Shown here: piece after piece, positions 27,978-37,101 of the stretch | Layout: each line of letters opens with the position of its first letter | Position numbering within the stretch: the stretch's first letter is position 1 | Assembly (NCBI GenBank): GCA_963763485.1 | Contig: CAVXOW010000004.1 | Span: 310,001 to 374,000 of the forward strand | Direction: 5' to 3' | From: CAWCKS01 sp963763485 | Lineage (GTDB): Bacteria > Pseudomonadota > Alphaproteobacteria > Rhizobiales > Xanthobacteraceae | DNA length: 64,000 nt | Notes under the pieces: model-generated | Told to the model about the DNA's origin: nothing | Databases searched by the model: none | The model's input: only the letters and a program-made list of their open reading frames with translations | Made by a program: the position numbers and the translations under genes

Positions 27978-29216
27978 ATGGACGCCGCCTCTCCCGCCCA
28001 GACGCTTGACGCCACAAGCGGCACCCTGCCGCTCGCCGGCATTCGCGTCATCGACCTGACGCGCATCTACTCCGGTCCTTACTGCACCTTCCTGATGGCG
28101 ATGGCCGGCGCCGAAGTCATCAAGATCGAGCCGCCGGAAGGCGAGTCCGTGCGCAGCCGCAATGCCCGCCACGGCGCGTCACTCCCATTCGCGATGCTGA
28201 ATGCCAACAAGCGCCTGATCACGCTGAACCTGAAGGACAAGGCCGGCGCCGAGATCCTGACCAAGCTGCTCAAGACCGCTGATGTGCTGGTCGAGAACTT
28301 CCGGCCAGGCGTGATGGACCGGTTGGGCTTTTCGAAGCAGCGGCTCAAGGAAATCAACCCGCGCCTGATCGTCGCGCAAACGTCCGGCTACGGCAACAAC
28401 GGCCCCTACCGCGACTACCCGGCGATGGACCTGACCGTGCAGGCCGTCGCCGGCATCATGGATGCGACCGGTTATCCCGATGGTCCGCCGGTGAAGGCCG
28501 GTGCCGCGCTGGTCGATTTTGCCGCTGGCACGCATCTCTACGCCTCGATCGTCACCGCGCTGCTGTCGCGCGAGCGGACAGGCCAGGCGCTCTCGACCGA
28601 AGTCGCGATGATGGAAGCGATCTATCCGACGCTGGCATCAAATCTTGCGCTCGCGATCGGCACGCCGCCGGACGAGCCCTATATCGCCCGCACCGGCAAC
28701 CGCCACGGCGGGATGTCGCTGACGCCCTACAACGTTTACCAGGCGTCCGACGGCTTCGTTGCCATCATCTGCAACAATGAGCGCCACTGGCAGGCGCTCG
28801 GCAAGGCCTTGAAGCGCTCCGACTGGATCGAGGATCCAAAATACAATCCGCTGGAAGAGCGCGTGAAGCGGATGGATGAACTCGACGCCGAGATCAACAC
28901 CGAGACGCGCAAGTATACGCGCATGCAGCTGTTCGAATTGTTGAACAAGACCGGGGCCGCTTGCGCACCGGTGCGCACGCTGCGCGAGGTGCTTGATGAT
29001 CCGCACTTGCGCGCGCGCGGGATGATCCACGACATCGATCACCCCGAGTGGGGCAAGCTCGTCGTGATGCGGAGCCCGATCCACTATGGCGGCGTCAAGC
29101 AGCCGGAGTATCGCCCGAGCGCTGCGCTGGGCGCCGACATCAAGGCGATCCTCGGCGACGAATTGAAAATATCCGACGACGAGATCGCAAAGCTGCGCGA
29201 GACCGGCGTGATTTGA
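27978..29216 (+). CDS. CaiB/BaiF family (class III) CoA transferase
   Basis: Class III CoA transferases move CoA between carboxylic acids through a mixed anhydride on an Asp. The 412-residue protein shows GIRVIDLTRIYSGPYCTF, AEVIKIEPPEGES, ENFRPGVMDRLG and the likely catalytic Asp in PAMDLTVQAVAGIM. ATG 27978 has AAAGGA 6 bases upstream. It is the first gene of the operon and probably activates the growth substrate to its CoA ester. Substrate unknown. Confidence 0.88.
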   Translation: MDAASPAQTLDATSGTLPLAGIRVIDLTRIYSGPYCTFLMAMAGAEVIKIEPPEGESVRSRNARHGASLPFAMLNANKRLITLNLKDKAGAEILTKLLKTADVLVENFRPGVMDRLGFSKQRLKEINPRLIVAQTSGYGNNGPYRDYPAMDLTVQAVAGIMDATGYPDGPPVKAGAALVDFAAGTHLYASIVTALLSRERTGQALSTEVAMMEAIYPTLASNLALAIGTPPDEPYIARTGNRHGGMSLTPYNVYQASDGFVAIICNNERHWQALGKALKRSDWIEDPKYNPLEERVKRMDELDAEINTETRKYTRMQLFELLNKTGAACAPVRTLREVLDDPHLRARGMIHDIDHPEWGKLVVMRSPIHYGGVKQPEYRPSAALGADIKAILGDELKISDDEIAKLRETGVI

Positions 29217-29224
29217 ATCCGCTC

Positions 29225-29244
29225 ATTCCCGCGAAAGCGGGAAT
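29225..29244. repeat. Short palindrome ATTCCCGC-GAAA-GCGGGAAT
   Basis: A perfect 8-base stem with a GAAA loop sits in the 65-base gap between the CoA transferase and the acyl-CoA dehydrogenase. Palindromes of this form, followed by CCAG, occur as dispersed intergenic repeats in many proteobacteria. No T run follows, so it is probably not a terminator; it may modulate mRNA stability. Confidence 0.6.
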
Positions 29245-29281
29245 CCAGCGAAGCAACGGTTGGATCCGGAGGAGAAGAAAA

Positions 29282-30474
29282 ATGCTGGACAAGAACGAGA
29301 AGCAAAAAATGTCCACGCTCGGCGCCTGGGAGCTGCCTGAGGAGTTGCAGCAGCTGCGCGACACCGTGCGCCGCTTCATGGTCAACGAGGTGAAACCGAT
29401 CGAGGACAAGCTGCCGCATGATGCGGTGCGTTGCCCGCCGGACGAACTCAAGACCCTGCAGGCGAAAGCGAAAGCCCTGGGACTCTGGCTGATCCGCACG
29501 CCGGCCGAATATGGCGGCGCCGGCCTCAACCTGCTGGGACAGGCGATCGTCGCCGAAGAAGCGGCCAAGTGCCGGATGGGCGCGTATATCCCGCGCTGAA
29601 TGCGTTCGGCTCCGACCCGCCCAACGTGATCTGGCTCGGCTCGAAACACCAGATCGAGAAGTACGGGCTGGGCAGCATCAAGGAAGGCAAGAAAACCTTC
29701 TTTGCGATCAGCGAAGCGTCCGGCGGCGCCGATCCCGGCCGCGCCATCCGCTGCCGCGCCGAGCTGAGGGGCGACCGCTACGTACTGAACGGCACAAAAC
29801 TCTGGATCACCGGCGCCAAGAACGCCGACTGGGGCATCGTGTTCGCGCGCACCGGCCATGGCGGCCGCGGCGGCATCTCCTCCTTCATCGTCGACGCCAA
29901 CATGAAGGGCATCTCGATGAAGGAGATTCCCGTCATCCGCGCCTATTCGCCCTACGAAGTGCATTTCGACAATGTCGAGGTGCCGATCGAGAACCGGCTC
30001 GGCGACGAAGGCGGCGGCTTCAGGCTTGCCGAGAAGTGGCTGGTCGAAGGCCGGGTACCCTACGCTGCCGGCACGCTCGGCATCGCGCAGGCGGCGCTCG
30101 AAATGGCAATCGAGTGGGCGAAGCAGCGCGAGGCGTTTGGCTCGCGGCTGTCGGAAAAGCAGGCGATTCAGTGGATGCTCGCCGACAGCGAGATGGAACT
30201 GCGCGCCGCGCGCTTCCTGGTCTACGACGCGGCCTGGCGTGCCGACCTCGGCAAGGACCTGAAGTTCGAAGCCTCGATCGCCAAGGTCACCGCGACGGAG
30301 ACCGCCGGCCGCGTGGTCGACCGCTGCATCCAGATCTTTGGCGGACTCGGCGTATCGAAAGAGTTGCCACTGGAACGGTGGTACCGAGAATTGCGCATTA
30401 AGCGGATCGGCGAAGGCCCGTCCGAAGTGCAGCGCATGGTCGTCGCACGCAATCTGCTCGGCCAGCGAGGATAG
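29282..30474 (+). CDS. Acyl-CoA dehydrogenase (one-base deletion near 29593)
   Basis: This flavoprotein oxidises an acyl-CoA to the 2-enoyl-CoA. Motifs include TPAEYGGAGLNLLGQ, FFAISEASGGADPG, LWITGAKNADW, the region EVHFDNVEVP, and FGGLGVSKELPLERWYRE. The first 106 codons are in one frame and the rest in another. A G is missing from CCGGCG at about 29592-29594; restoring it gives KCRMGAYIPALNAFGSDPP. ATG 29282 has GGAGGAG 5 bases upstream. It is the second enzyme of the operon. Confidence 0.85.
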
Positions 30475-30481
30475 TCATCAC

Positions 30482-31258
30482 ATGTCGATCGATCTGGATG
30501 TCGATGGCGACGGCGTCGCCACCGTCAAAATCAACCGCCCCGAAGTCCACAACGCGCTCGACGCCGAGCACTACACGGCGATTTCGAATGCGTGGAAAAC
30601 CGTGCGCGATGATCCGCAGATTCGCTGCGCGATCCTGACCGGCGCCGGCGACAAGGCGTTTTCGGCCGGCGCCGACATCAAGAATTTCCTCACGCTGAAG
30701 CAGAACTGGTCCGACGTCTGGCTGACGCAAAAGGACCAGTTGCTCAATCGCGGGCTCGAGGTGTGGAAGCCAATTATTGCGGCGGTCAACGGTTTCTGCG
30801 TCGGTGGCGGCATGACCATGTTGTTCGCGACCGATATCCGTGTCGCCTCGGAGCACGCCACGTTCGGATTGTCCGAGGTGAAGCGCGGCATCATCGCCGG
30901 CAATGGCGGCACCCAGCGGACGCTGCAGCAATTGCCGTGGTGTATCGGCATGGAGATGCTGCTCACCGGCGATCCCATCGATGCGGTGACAGCGGCGCGT
31001 TGGGGCTTGATCAACAAGGTCGTGCCTCATGCCGAGTTGATGACCGCCGCGCGCGACTACGCCAAGCGCATCGCCGCCAACGCGCCGCTCGCGGTGCAGG
31101 CGGCGAAGGAACTCGCGGTGCGCTCGCGCGACACCGACATCAACACCGGGCTCCGGATCGAGCAGCTGATCGGACGCATGCTGCGCGAAACCGACGATGC
31201 CAAGGAGGGCCCGGCAGCGTTCCGCGAAAAGCGCAAACCGAATTTCAAGGGCAATTGA
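30482..31258 (+). CDS. Enoyl-CoA hydratase/isomerase family protein
   Basis: A crotonase-fold protein of 258 residues that probably hydrates the enoyl-CoA made by the preceding dehydrogenase. It has the oxyanion-hole segments GDKAFSAGADIKNFL and AAVNGFCVGGGMTML and the Glu-bearing region FGLSEVKRGIIAGNGGT. ATG 30482 lies 7 bases after the previous stop; upstream open codons belong to the dehydrogenase region. Confidence 0.88.
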   Translation: MSIDLDVDGDGVATVKINRPEVHNALDAEHYTAISNAWKTVRDDPQIRCAILTGAGDKAFSAGADIKNFLTLKQNWSDVWLTQKDQLLNRGLEVWKPIIAAVNGFCVGGGMTMLFATDIRVASEHATFGLSEVKRGIIAGNGGTQRTLQQLPWCIGMEMLLTGDPIDAVTAARWGLINKVVPHAELMTAARDYAKRIAANAPLAVQAAKELAVRSRDTDINTGLRIEQLIGRMLRETDDAKEGPAAFREKRKPNFKGN

Positions 31259-31298
31259 GGATGCTCGGTCAAATTATTGAATTCAAAGGATAAATCGC

Positions 31299-32435
31299 AT
31301 GGCCAGCACCCTGTCGGGCAAGTGCGTCGTCGCCGGTATCGGCGCCACCAAATTCGGCGGCCTGCCCGGCCGCTCCACCATCTCACTGAACATCGAAGCG
31401 ATCCGCAAGGCGATTGCGGATGCCGGCATCGCGAAGGATCAAGTCGACGCGCTGTGGGTGAAATGCCCGACCTCGAAGTTCGAGTTCATGTTCGGCCAGA
31501 AGGTGGCGGAAGCCGCCGGCATTCAGCCGAAGATCGGCGGCGTCTGGGATCAGGGCGGCGCTTCCAACATCATGATGATCTCCTACGCCGTCATGGCGAT
31601 CGAGGCCGGCCAGTGCGACATCGCGGTCGTGACCTTCTCGGACAATCCGAAGACGGGTTCGGCGGCAGCCTACAGCCGCGCGCGCGGCGACGACGCGCTC
31701 TACGGCTGGTTCGGCACACTCTCCAACTACGCCATGATCGCGCGCCGCCACATGGGCGAGCTCGGCACGCCGCGTGAGGCGCTCGGCGCCGTTGCTGTCG
31801 CCTCGCGGCGGCACGGCGCGGCCAACGCGAACGCGCAGCTGCGCAAGCCGCTGTCGCTCGACGAATACATGGCACTGCCGCCCATGGTGGCGCCGTTCTG
31901 CCGCGACGACTGTGCGCTGGTGTCCGACGGCGGCGCCGCGGTCGTGGTGATGAGCGCGGAGCGCGCGAAGCAACTGGGCGTGAAGAAGCCGGTGCCGATC
32001 CTGGGCTTCGGCCACGGCCAGACCTCGTGGGAGGTCGCACAGCGTCCTGACCTGACCTCAACGATGGCGAAGGTCGCGGGCGCGACTGCGTTCAAGATGG
32101 CCGGCCTGGCCCCGAAAGACATGGACGTCGCGCAAATCTACGACTGCTTCACCATCACCGTGCTGATGACCCTCGAGGACTACGGCTTCGCGAGGCGCGG
32201 CGAGGTCGCCGACTTCGTCAAGGGCGGCAACATCGAGGTCGGCGGCGGACTGCCGGTCAACACCTCGGGCGGCCTGTTATCGGAGACCGGGATGCCCGGC
32301 ATGCAGCTGATCCACGAGGGCGTCCGCCAGATGCGCGGCGAGGCGACGCTGCAGGTCAAGGGCGCCAGGCGCTGTATCGTCTCGAACCAGGGAGGAGTGA
32401 TGCACACCCACGCCGCACTCATTTTGGGCCAATGA
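31299..32435 (+). CDS. Thiolase-superfamily protein (SCP-x type)
   Basis: A 378-residue thiolase-like protein that likely cleaves a 3-ketoacyl-CoA or a branched or ring-derived product. It contains DQGGASNIMMISYAVMAIEAGQ, DCALVSDGGAAVVVMSAERA, the YDCFTITVLMTLEDYGF block and the C-terminal HTHAALILG. This subfamily usually works as a complex with a DUF35 OB-fold protein, which here follows at once with a four-base overlap (ATGA at 32432). Confidence 0.85.
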   Translation: MASTLSGKCVVAGIGATKFGGLPGRSTISLNIEAIRKAIADAGIAKDQVDALWVKCPTSKFEFMFGQKVAEAAGIQPKIGGVWDQGGASNIMMISYAVMAIEAGQCDIAVVTFSDNPKTGSAAAYSRARGDDALYGWFGTLSNYAMIARRHMGELGTPREALGAVAVASRRHGAANANAQLRKPLSLDEYMALPPMVAPFCRDDCALVSDGGAAVVVMSAERAKQLGVKKPVPILGFGHGQTSWEVAQRPDLTSTMAKVAGATAFKMAGLAPKDMDVAQIYDCFTITVLMTLEDYGFARRGEVADFVKGGNIEVGGGLPVNTSGGLLSETGMPGMQLIHEGVRQMRGEATLQVKGARRCIVSNQGGVMHTHAALILGQ

Positions 32436-32854
32436 ACGCACCTGCCACCAAGCCGAACACCATCTTGCCCGACCCCGATATCAACGAGGCGTCGAAGCCC
32501 TATTGGGATGCACTGCAAGCCGGCAAGCTCACCTTCCAGCACTGCCGCCACTGCGGCAACAACTGGCTGCCGGCGCGCGCCGAGTGTCCGAAATGCCTCG
32601 AAGCCGATTGGGCGTGGCACGACGCGTCGGGCAAGGCGAAGCTGATCAGCTGGGTGGTGTTTCACCGCGCCTTCCATCCGGCCTTCGCCGACCGCCTGCC
32701 CTACAACGTCGCGATCGTCGAGCTCGCCGAAGGCCCGCGGATGATCACCAACGTCGTCATCGATGACGCCGAGACGCTCAAGATCGACCAGCCGCTGAGC
32801 TTCGTGCCGGCGCAGGAACAAGGTCATGGCATCGCCCGCTTCAAGCCGGCGTGA
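32432..32854 (+). CDS. Zn-ribbon/OB-fold (DUF35) partner of the thiolase
   Basis: The 140-residue protein has a rubredoxin-like zinc ribbon (FQHCRHCGNNWLPARAECPKC) followed by an OB fold (ISWVVFHRAFHPAFADRLPYNVAIVEL). In known pairs such proteins bind and shape the thiolase or hydratase active site. Translational overlap with the thiolase supports a complex. Confidence 0.88.
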   Translation: MNAPATKPNTILPDPDINEASKPYWDALQAGKLTFQHCRHCGNNWLPARAECPKCLEADWAWHDASGKAKLISWVVFHRAFHPAFADRLPYNVAIVELAEGPRMITNVVIDDAETLKIDQPLSFVPAQEQGHGIARFKPA

Positions 32855-32881
32855 CGAACTGAGTACCCCAAGGAGTTCAAG

Positions 32882-33844
32882 ATGAGCTTTTCACGTGTGG
32901 CGCTGGCAACCGTCTTGCTCGCGCTGTCGGCCACCGGATTGCGCGCGGACGACTATCCGTCGCGCCCGGTCCATATCATCGTTCCCTACACGCCCGGCGC
33001 CTCCACCGATCTGCTGGCACGCGCCACCGCCGACCTCGCTTCGAAGAAGTACGGCATCACCTTCGTGATCGAAAGCCGTCCCGGTGCCGGCACCGCGCTC
33101 GGCACCCGTGTGGTCAAGGCCGCCACCGATGACGGCTACACCATCCTGTTCCAGGCCACCAACTTCCTGAACAACCTGCACACACTGAAGGAGCCGGGCT
33201 ACGCGATCGACGATTTCACCGAAGTCGCCCTGCTCGGACAGACCGCCTACGTGCTGCTGGTTCCATCGAGCGTGCCGGCGAAAAGCCTGAAGGAGTTCGT
33301 CGACTACGCGAAGTCGAAGGACGGCCTGCTCAACTACGCCTCGCTCGGCCACGGCACGCGCCAGCAGCTCCTGCCCGAGCACCTGAAGGTCGATGCCGGC
33401 TTCGACTGGAAGGAAATTCCCTACAAGGGTGGCATGGAAGGGATCGCCGCCCTGCTCGGCGGCCAGGTGCAGGGTTATTTCGCAACCGTCTCGCTCGCCC
33501 AGGCGCAATCGCAACAGCCGGGTATCCGCGAGCTTGCGGTCGCTGCGGATGAGCGGACGCGCTTTCTTCCCGACGTGCCGACCTTCAAGGAGCAAGGCTT
33601 CCCGGGGATTGTCGACAAGAGCTGGTTCGCGCTTTTCGTGCGTTCTTCCACGCCCAAGCCGATCGTCGAGAAGCTGCGCAGCATCTTCGACGACGTCGTC
33701 AAGATGCCAGAATACAAGGCCGCTCTCGACAAGATCTCGATCGATTCGCTGGTGACTACGCACGAGCAGTTTGCAGCCGACATGATCACGACCTCGGCGA
33801 AGCTGGCCGCGGAGCAGGTCCAGTTCAAGATCGAAAAACAGTAA
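32882..33844 (+). CDS. Bug-family tripartite tricarboxylate transporter substrate-binding protein
   Basis: A periplasmic solute receptor of 320 residues. A signal peptide (MSFSRVALATVLLALSATG) is followed by the typical YPSRPVHIIVPYTPGASTD and later LLNYASLGHGTRQQL and FVRSSTPKPIVEKL. No TctA or TctB membrane subunits are visible nearby, as is common for orphan Bug proteins. Its place at the end of the operon suggests it binds the acid that the operon degrades. Confidence 0.88.
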   Translation: MSFSRVALATVLLALSATGLRADDYPSRPVHIIVPYTPGASTDLLARATADLASKKYGITFVIESRPGAGTALGTRVVKAATDDGYTILFQATNFLNNLHTLKEPGYAIDDFTEVALLGQTAYVLLVPSSVPAKSLKEFVDYAKSKDGLLNYASLGHGTRQQLLPEHLKVDAGFDWKEIPYKGGMEGIAALLGGQVQGYFATVSLAQAQSQQPGIRELAVAADERTRFLPDVPTFKEQGFPGIVDKSWFALFVRSSTPKPIVEKLRSIFDDVVKMPEYKAALDKISIDSLVTTHEQFAADMITTSAKLAAEQVQFKIEKQ

Positions 33845-34004
33845 GGAGATGCCGTCGCCGCCGACGTATCCCCATATTCTTGCGGGGAAATCCGGTCTGG
33901 AACCCGTCACCGTTGCTGCGGCAGATTGACATGGCTCAATTACGATACTGGTGTAGGTGCGAAAGGTAGGGCTTACTTTTGTACCAGACGACAACACGCG
34001 GCCT

Positions 34005-34955
34005 ATGAACATCTCATCGCTCAACCCCTCGCGGGCGCTTCAGACCTTCCGGTACAACGACCTGGATCAATTCCGGCAAGCCTATCGGCGCGTCCAGGTC
34101 GAGTTCACGCCGACCTGCGCGAGGATTTCCGCAACGCAGGCGATCCTGACCTTGCCGGATTGCGAAATCTATTTGCTCGAGACATTCCCCCGGCTGCTCG
34201 ACGCCGTCGTCGAAAAAAACTCGACGTTCGTCAGCTTCACGATGGACGATACGTTTCCGGTCCGCATCAACGGTCTCGAAAAGGAAGGCCCGGGCATGGT
34301 GCTCGGCCTCGGCGGCGCCGGCTACAAGATGATCGAGTATCCGGGCTCGAAATTCGCAACGATTGTATTCAACCGCGAACTCACCAATCGCGGCTGGCCG
34401 GTCTCCGGCACCGTGCTCTCAGCGTTCGTTATTGCGGCGGAGGGCCAGGATCGGCTCCGTGGTGCAGTGCGCGAGGCGTTCGAGTTCGCCTCCGAGCGCC
34501 CCGGAGAGTTCAGCCTGCCCGGCGCCGCGCACGGCGTGCAAGAAAGTCTGCTCGCCGCGATCGATGCGGCCGTGAACACCAGCGGGCACGAGGACGTGCG
34601 TCGCGCGGTCACTTCCGGCCGGTACTTCAGCCTGGCGCAGAGGATCGAAACGATCCTGGCCGCGAGCCTGGACCGGCCGATCTACAGCGAGGAGCTCGCC
34701 TCCGCACTCGGTGTCTCCGTCAGAACCCTGCACAACGCGACCCTGCGCTTTCGCGGCATGAGCCTGCACCGCTACCTCCGCCTCAAGCGGCTGTGGGCGG
34801 TGCGACGTCAGCTGATCGCCGGCGGCCAGCAGATCAAGACCTGCGCCATCGCCAATGGATTCTGGCACCTCGGCGAGTTCGCCGCGCTCTATGCCGGCCA
34901 CTTCGGCGAGACGCCCTCGCAGACACTGGCCCGGTCGCGCTACGGTTTGTGCTGA
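34005..34955 (+). CDS. AraC family transcriptional regulator
   Basis: The C-terminal 100 residues form a two-helix-turn-helix AraC domain (SEELASALGVSVRTLHNATL, CAIANGFWHLGEFAALYAGHFGETPSQTL). The N-terminal part resembles sensing domains with weak beta structure. I chose ATG 34005; GTG 33957 would add 16 residues. It lies 160 bases after the binding protein in the same direction and could regulate the same operon, but it may be independent. Confidence 0.82.
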   Translation: MNISSLNPSRALQTFRYNDLDQFRQAYRRVQVEFTPTCARISATQAILTLPDCEIYLLETFPRLLDAVVEKNSTFVSFTMDDTFPVRINGLEKEGPGMVLGLGGAGYKMIEYPGSKFATIVFNRELTNRGWPVSGTVLSAFVIAAEGQDRLRGAVREAFEFASERPGEFSLPGAAHGVQESLLAAIDAAVNTSGHEDVRRAVTSGRYFSLAQRIETILAASLDRPIYSEELASALGVSVRTLHNATLRFRGMSLHRYLRLKRLWAVRRQLIAGGQQIKTCAIANGFWHLGEFAALYAGHFGETPSQTLARSRYGLC

Positions 34956-35029
34956 TCAGCTTCGGTTCGGTGTTGGGGAATGGTGGAATGGCACCCCGCC
35001 TGCCGCGGGACGCCCGTGAGGGCTAAGGC

Positions 35030-35123
35030 TGGCGGAGACGGAGGGATTCGAACCCTCGATAGGGCTTTACAACCCTATAACGGTTTAGCAAACCGCCGCC
35101 TTCAGCCACTCGGCCACATCTCC
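35030..35123 (-). tRNA. tRNA-Ser (anticodon GCT)
   Basis: On the minus strand the acceptor strands GGAGATG and CGTCTCC pair (one G:U), the anticodon loop is TTGCTAA with anticodon GCT, the T arm is GAGGGTTCGAATCCCTC, and there is a long variable arm (about 20 bases), as expected for class II tRNA-Ser. The discriminator G is followed by an encoded CCA at 35032-35030. It reads AGC and AGU codons. Confidence 0.96.
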
Positions 35124-35271
35124 GGATGTCACGCATATGCCCGACGCGTGGGCACATCGCAAGCGCCAGACCGCATGACGGGGTTCCCGATCGCGGGCTT
35201 TTGTGTCCTTGCCGCCTCAAATTCGGCACACCCGCCTGTCCGCAAACCTCACCCAAGCCGATACCCGTCGT

Positions 35272-35634
35272 ATGTGGACAACTCCGGGCCGAGGGTTAGC
35301 GCCGACACGCCGCGCGTGCTTCAATCAAACTCCAAGCCCTTCACCAAGAGAGGGCGCTCAAAGTGGTGCGGCGTTGCGTTGGCAAGTGGCAATTCTGAAG
35401 ATCCTCGCGGCGCAGGCGGACGGCGAAGCGCCAGTTTCTGCGCTCGCGCGCGATCTCTCCATCCTGATAACCTCGAAGGAATGGCAGCCGCCTGCTGCAA
35501 CCCGTTCCTTTTCGACCACCCTTTTCGCCGACGGGCTGATCGAACGACCTGGCAAGGGTCGCTGGCGCATTTCGACCGCCGGGCGCGCCTGGCTGCAGGC
35601 GCAGGACTCTCCGCGTGCCGAGGCCGCCGAATAG
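35272..35634 (+). CDS. Hypothetical protein with winged-helix-like C-terminus
   Basis: A product of up to 120 residues. The conserved-looking part is WQVAILKILAAQADGEAPVSA and TLFADGLIERPGKGRWRISTAG, which resembles a small winged-helix domain (helices then a wing with GKGRWRIS). The start is doubtful: ATG 35272 is used, but the first 35 residues look unlike a domain, and a TTG at about 35377 is possible. Function unknown. Confidence 0.5.
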   Translation: MWTTPGRGLAPTRRACFNQTPSPSPREGAQSGAALRWQVAILKILAAQADGEAPVSALARDLSILITSKEWQPPAATRSFSTTLFADGLIERPGKGRWRISTAGRAWLQAQDSPRAEAAE

Positions 35635-35767
35635 GCGTGTCGCCGCGTATCACCGATTGTGCCATGCCCTGATGCGATGCGAGCTGCGCGACGGGTAGAC
35701 TTGCAGATTGTCGCCAACCTAAAATGCCGACGCCGGTTTTGAAAAATCGACCATCGACACGCCAACG

Positions 35768-36085
35768 ATGACATCTGCGCCCCCGAAATTGCACAACTGC
35801 GCCCTCGCCCGCGTTGTCTTCGCGATCTCGCTTGCACTCGCGATGCCAGCCGCGCTGCGGGCACAATCGACCGCACCGGCGCCGGTCCAAAAATCAGACA
35901 AGACGGCAAAGCCCGAGACGCGAACCGAGCCCTTGCCGGACAAGACCGGCGGCGCCAAATCGGTGGCGGCGAAACGGCAGAAGCTTCGGGATTGCGGTAC
36001 CAAATGGCAGGACGAGAAAAAGGCGAAGGACCTGACCGGAAAGGCGGCCTACCTGAGATTTCTGTCCGCCTGCTTGAAGAACTGA
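35768..36085 (+). CDS. Small secreted protein with PsiF-like C-terminal repeat
   Basis: The 105-residue product has a signal peptide (VVFAISLALAMPAALRAQ), a Lys/Pro/Thr-rich linker, and a 35-residue tail with two cysteines, KLRDCGTKWQDEKKAK and AYLRFLSACLKN. Spacing and composition recall the PsiF repeat. The role is unknown; it is likely periplasmic. Confidence 0.65.
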   Translation: MTSAPPKLHNCALARVVFAISLALAMPAALRAQSTAPAPVQKSDKTAKPETRTEPLPDKTGGAKSVAAKRQKLRDCGTKWQDEKKAKDLTGKAAYLRFLSACLKN

Positions 36086-36128
36086 CGCCTGCTCGCGCAG
36101 GTTTCGCCCCGCCCTGGCGGCGACGCTC

Positions 36129-36162
36129 AATATCGAAATGTCGAGGAAAATATCGAAATGTC
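36129..36162. repeat. Direct repeat of AATATCGAAATGTC
   Basis: Two perfect 14-base copies (36129-36142 and 36149-36162) are separated by 6 bases, giving a 20-base period. The spacing is about two helical turns, so a protein could bind both on one face. No gene start is close, so the role is unclear and chance is possible. Confidence 0.4.
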
Positions 36163-36482
36163 TGGGAAGGTACGGTGAACGGCCGTCGTGCGGCCCAAAC
36201 CGAGGGCGTCGGCGAACACGTCAGGATCGAGGTCTCACGCAGCTAGCGATCGCGCCGTGTGAAATCGCGGAGGTCATCCGCAAACGGAAAGTAGATTTCC
36301 TGCCGGGTCGGCTTTCGCCGAGAGAACTCTTCGAAAATTGCGATCCGGCCGCCTGACCTGATGTCTCGCCGACACCCTCTTTCGTCGACCTGATCCTCAA
36401 GTCCGCTCGCTAGCGCAGAGCGACGTCAAGGACCTTGTGACGAAGCCGACTTGTTCAGTCGGCAACTGTCTTCGGCGAGACC
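36163..36482. other. Gap without a supported gene
   Basis: This lies between the small secreted protein and the Lys-rich ORF. Short open frames are present but have no ribosome binding site or recognisable motif. Nothing else stands out. Confidence 0.4.
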
Positions 36483-36557
36483 TTACTTCTTTTTGGACTT
36501 CTTCTTCTTGGCTGCCTTCTTCGCCGTCTTCTTCGCTTTCTTTGCCTTCTTCGCCAT
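36483..36557 (-). CDS. 24-residue Lys/Ala-rich microprotein
   Basis: The ORF encodes 16 Lys in 24 residues with the pattern MAKKAKKAKKTAKKAAKKKK and a final SKKK before TAA. A strong GGAGGG lies 5 bases before the ATG. The product resembles the Lys/Ala-rich tails of bacterial histone-H1-like proteins and would bind nucleic acid by charge. It is too short for ordinary gene callers. A larger overlapping frame (36397-36789) gives a low-complexity Glu/Ser product and is rejected. Confidence 0.6.
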   Translation of the reverse strand: MAKKAKKAKKTAKKAAKKKKSKKK

Positions 36558-37070
36558 GTTGCCCTCCAGTGAGTGAGATGGCTCGATCGAAATGTGCAAG
36601 CCGCAAATCGACCTGCACCGCATTCCGATTACACCAACAAAACGAAAAAGACACCGTGCTGCTTAAGGAAGTGTTGATGCTTCGGCCGCGCAGCGCGCGA
36701 AGCGCGTTTGGAAGATCACCTTGCGAATGCGCGCGAACTTCATCGCCTGCGTCATCGCCAACGCTGACGACGCGTTGTGGAAAATTCAAATTGCGCTTGT
36801 GTCACAGTAATTTCTTGAATTGCACGACGAAGCGATCGAGCGCGATGCGAAATCGAACGCGTCGCGCGTTAACCACGTCGGCAAGGTTTCGCGGACTTTG
36901 AGTCGCAAAACTTGGCAACAAAAAAATTTTCGGGGATGACGGCGATTACGCAAGCTTGGTGTAGCGAGCGACGCTGAGTTTTCGCGAATCGCGCGCCCCG
37001 ATTCGCAACTGGGTCAGCGCTCGTGGCCGGTCGATCAGCGTCGCGTGAGGCTCGCATCGTGATGCAATGA
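36558..37070. other. Gap without a supported gene
   Basis: This is the leader and upstream region of the Lys-rich ORF, running to the gatB terminator. It is less GC-rich than the coding DNA around it (for example AAACTTGGCAACAAAAAAATTTTCGG at about 36905-36930, quoted here only as a position guide). No convincing gene or RNA is seen. Confidence 0.4.
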
Positions 37071-37096
37071 ACGTCTGCGCGCCGCAACGCAGACGT
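37071..37096 (-). terminator. Stem-loop directly after gatB
   Basis: ACGTCTGCG (37071-37079) pairs perfectly with CGCAGACGT (37088-37096) around an 8-base loop. It starts 5 bases after the gatB stop on the minus strand, where a terminator is expected. The following minus-strand bases (TCATTGCATC) are only weakly T-rich, so termination may be partial. Confidence 0.55.
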
Positions 37097-37101
37097 CGTC
37101 G

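Noticed and set aside
32891..34024. A 377-codon minus-strand frame antisense to the Bug binding protein
   Set aside because: It is a shadow with low-complexity Gly/Arg/Gln content.
36397..36789. A 130-codon minus-strand frame with EEGKESEEDGEEGSQEEE
   Set aside because: It is an out-of-frame reading of the AAG-rich Lys microprotein; there is no ribosome binding site.
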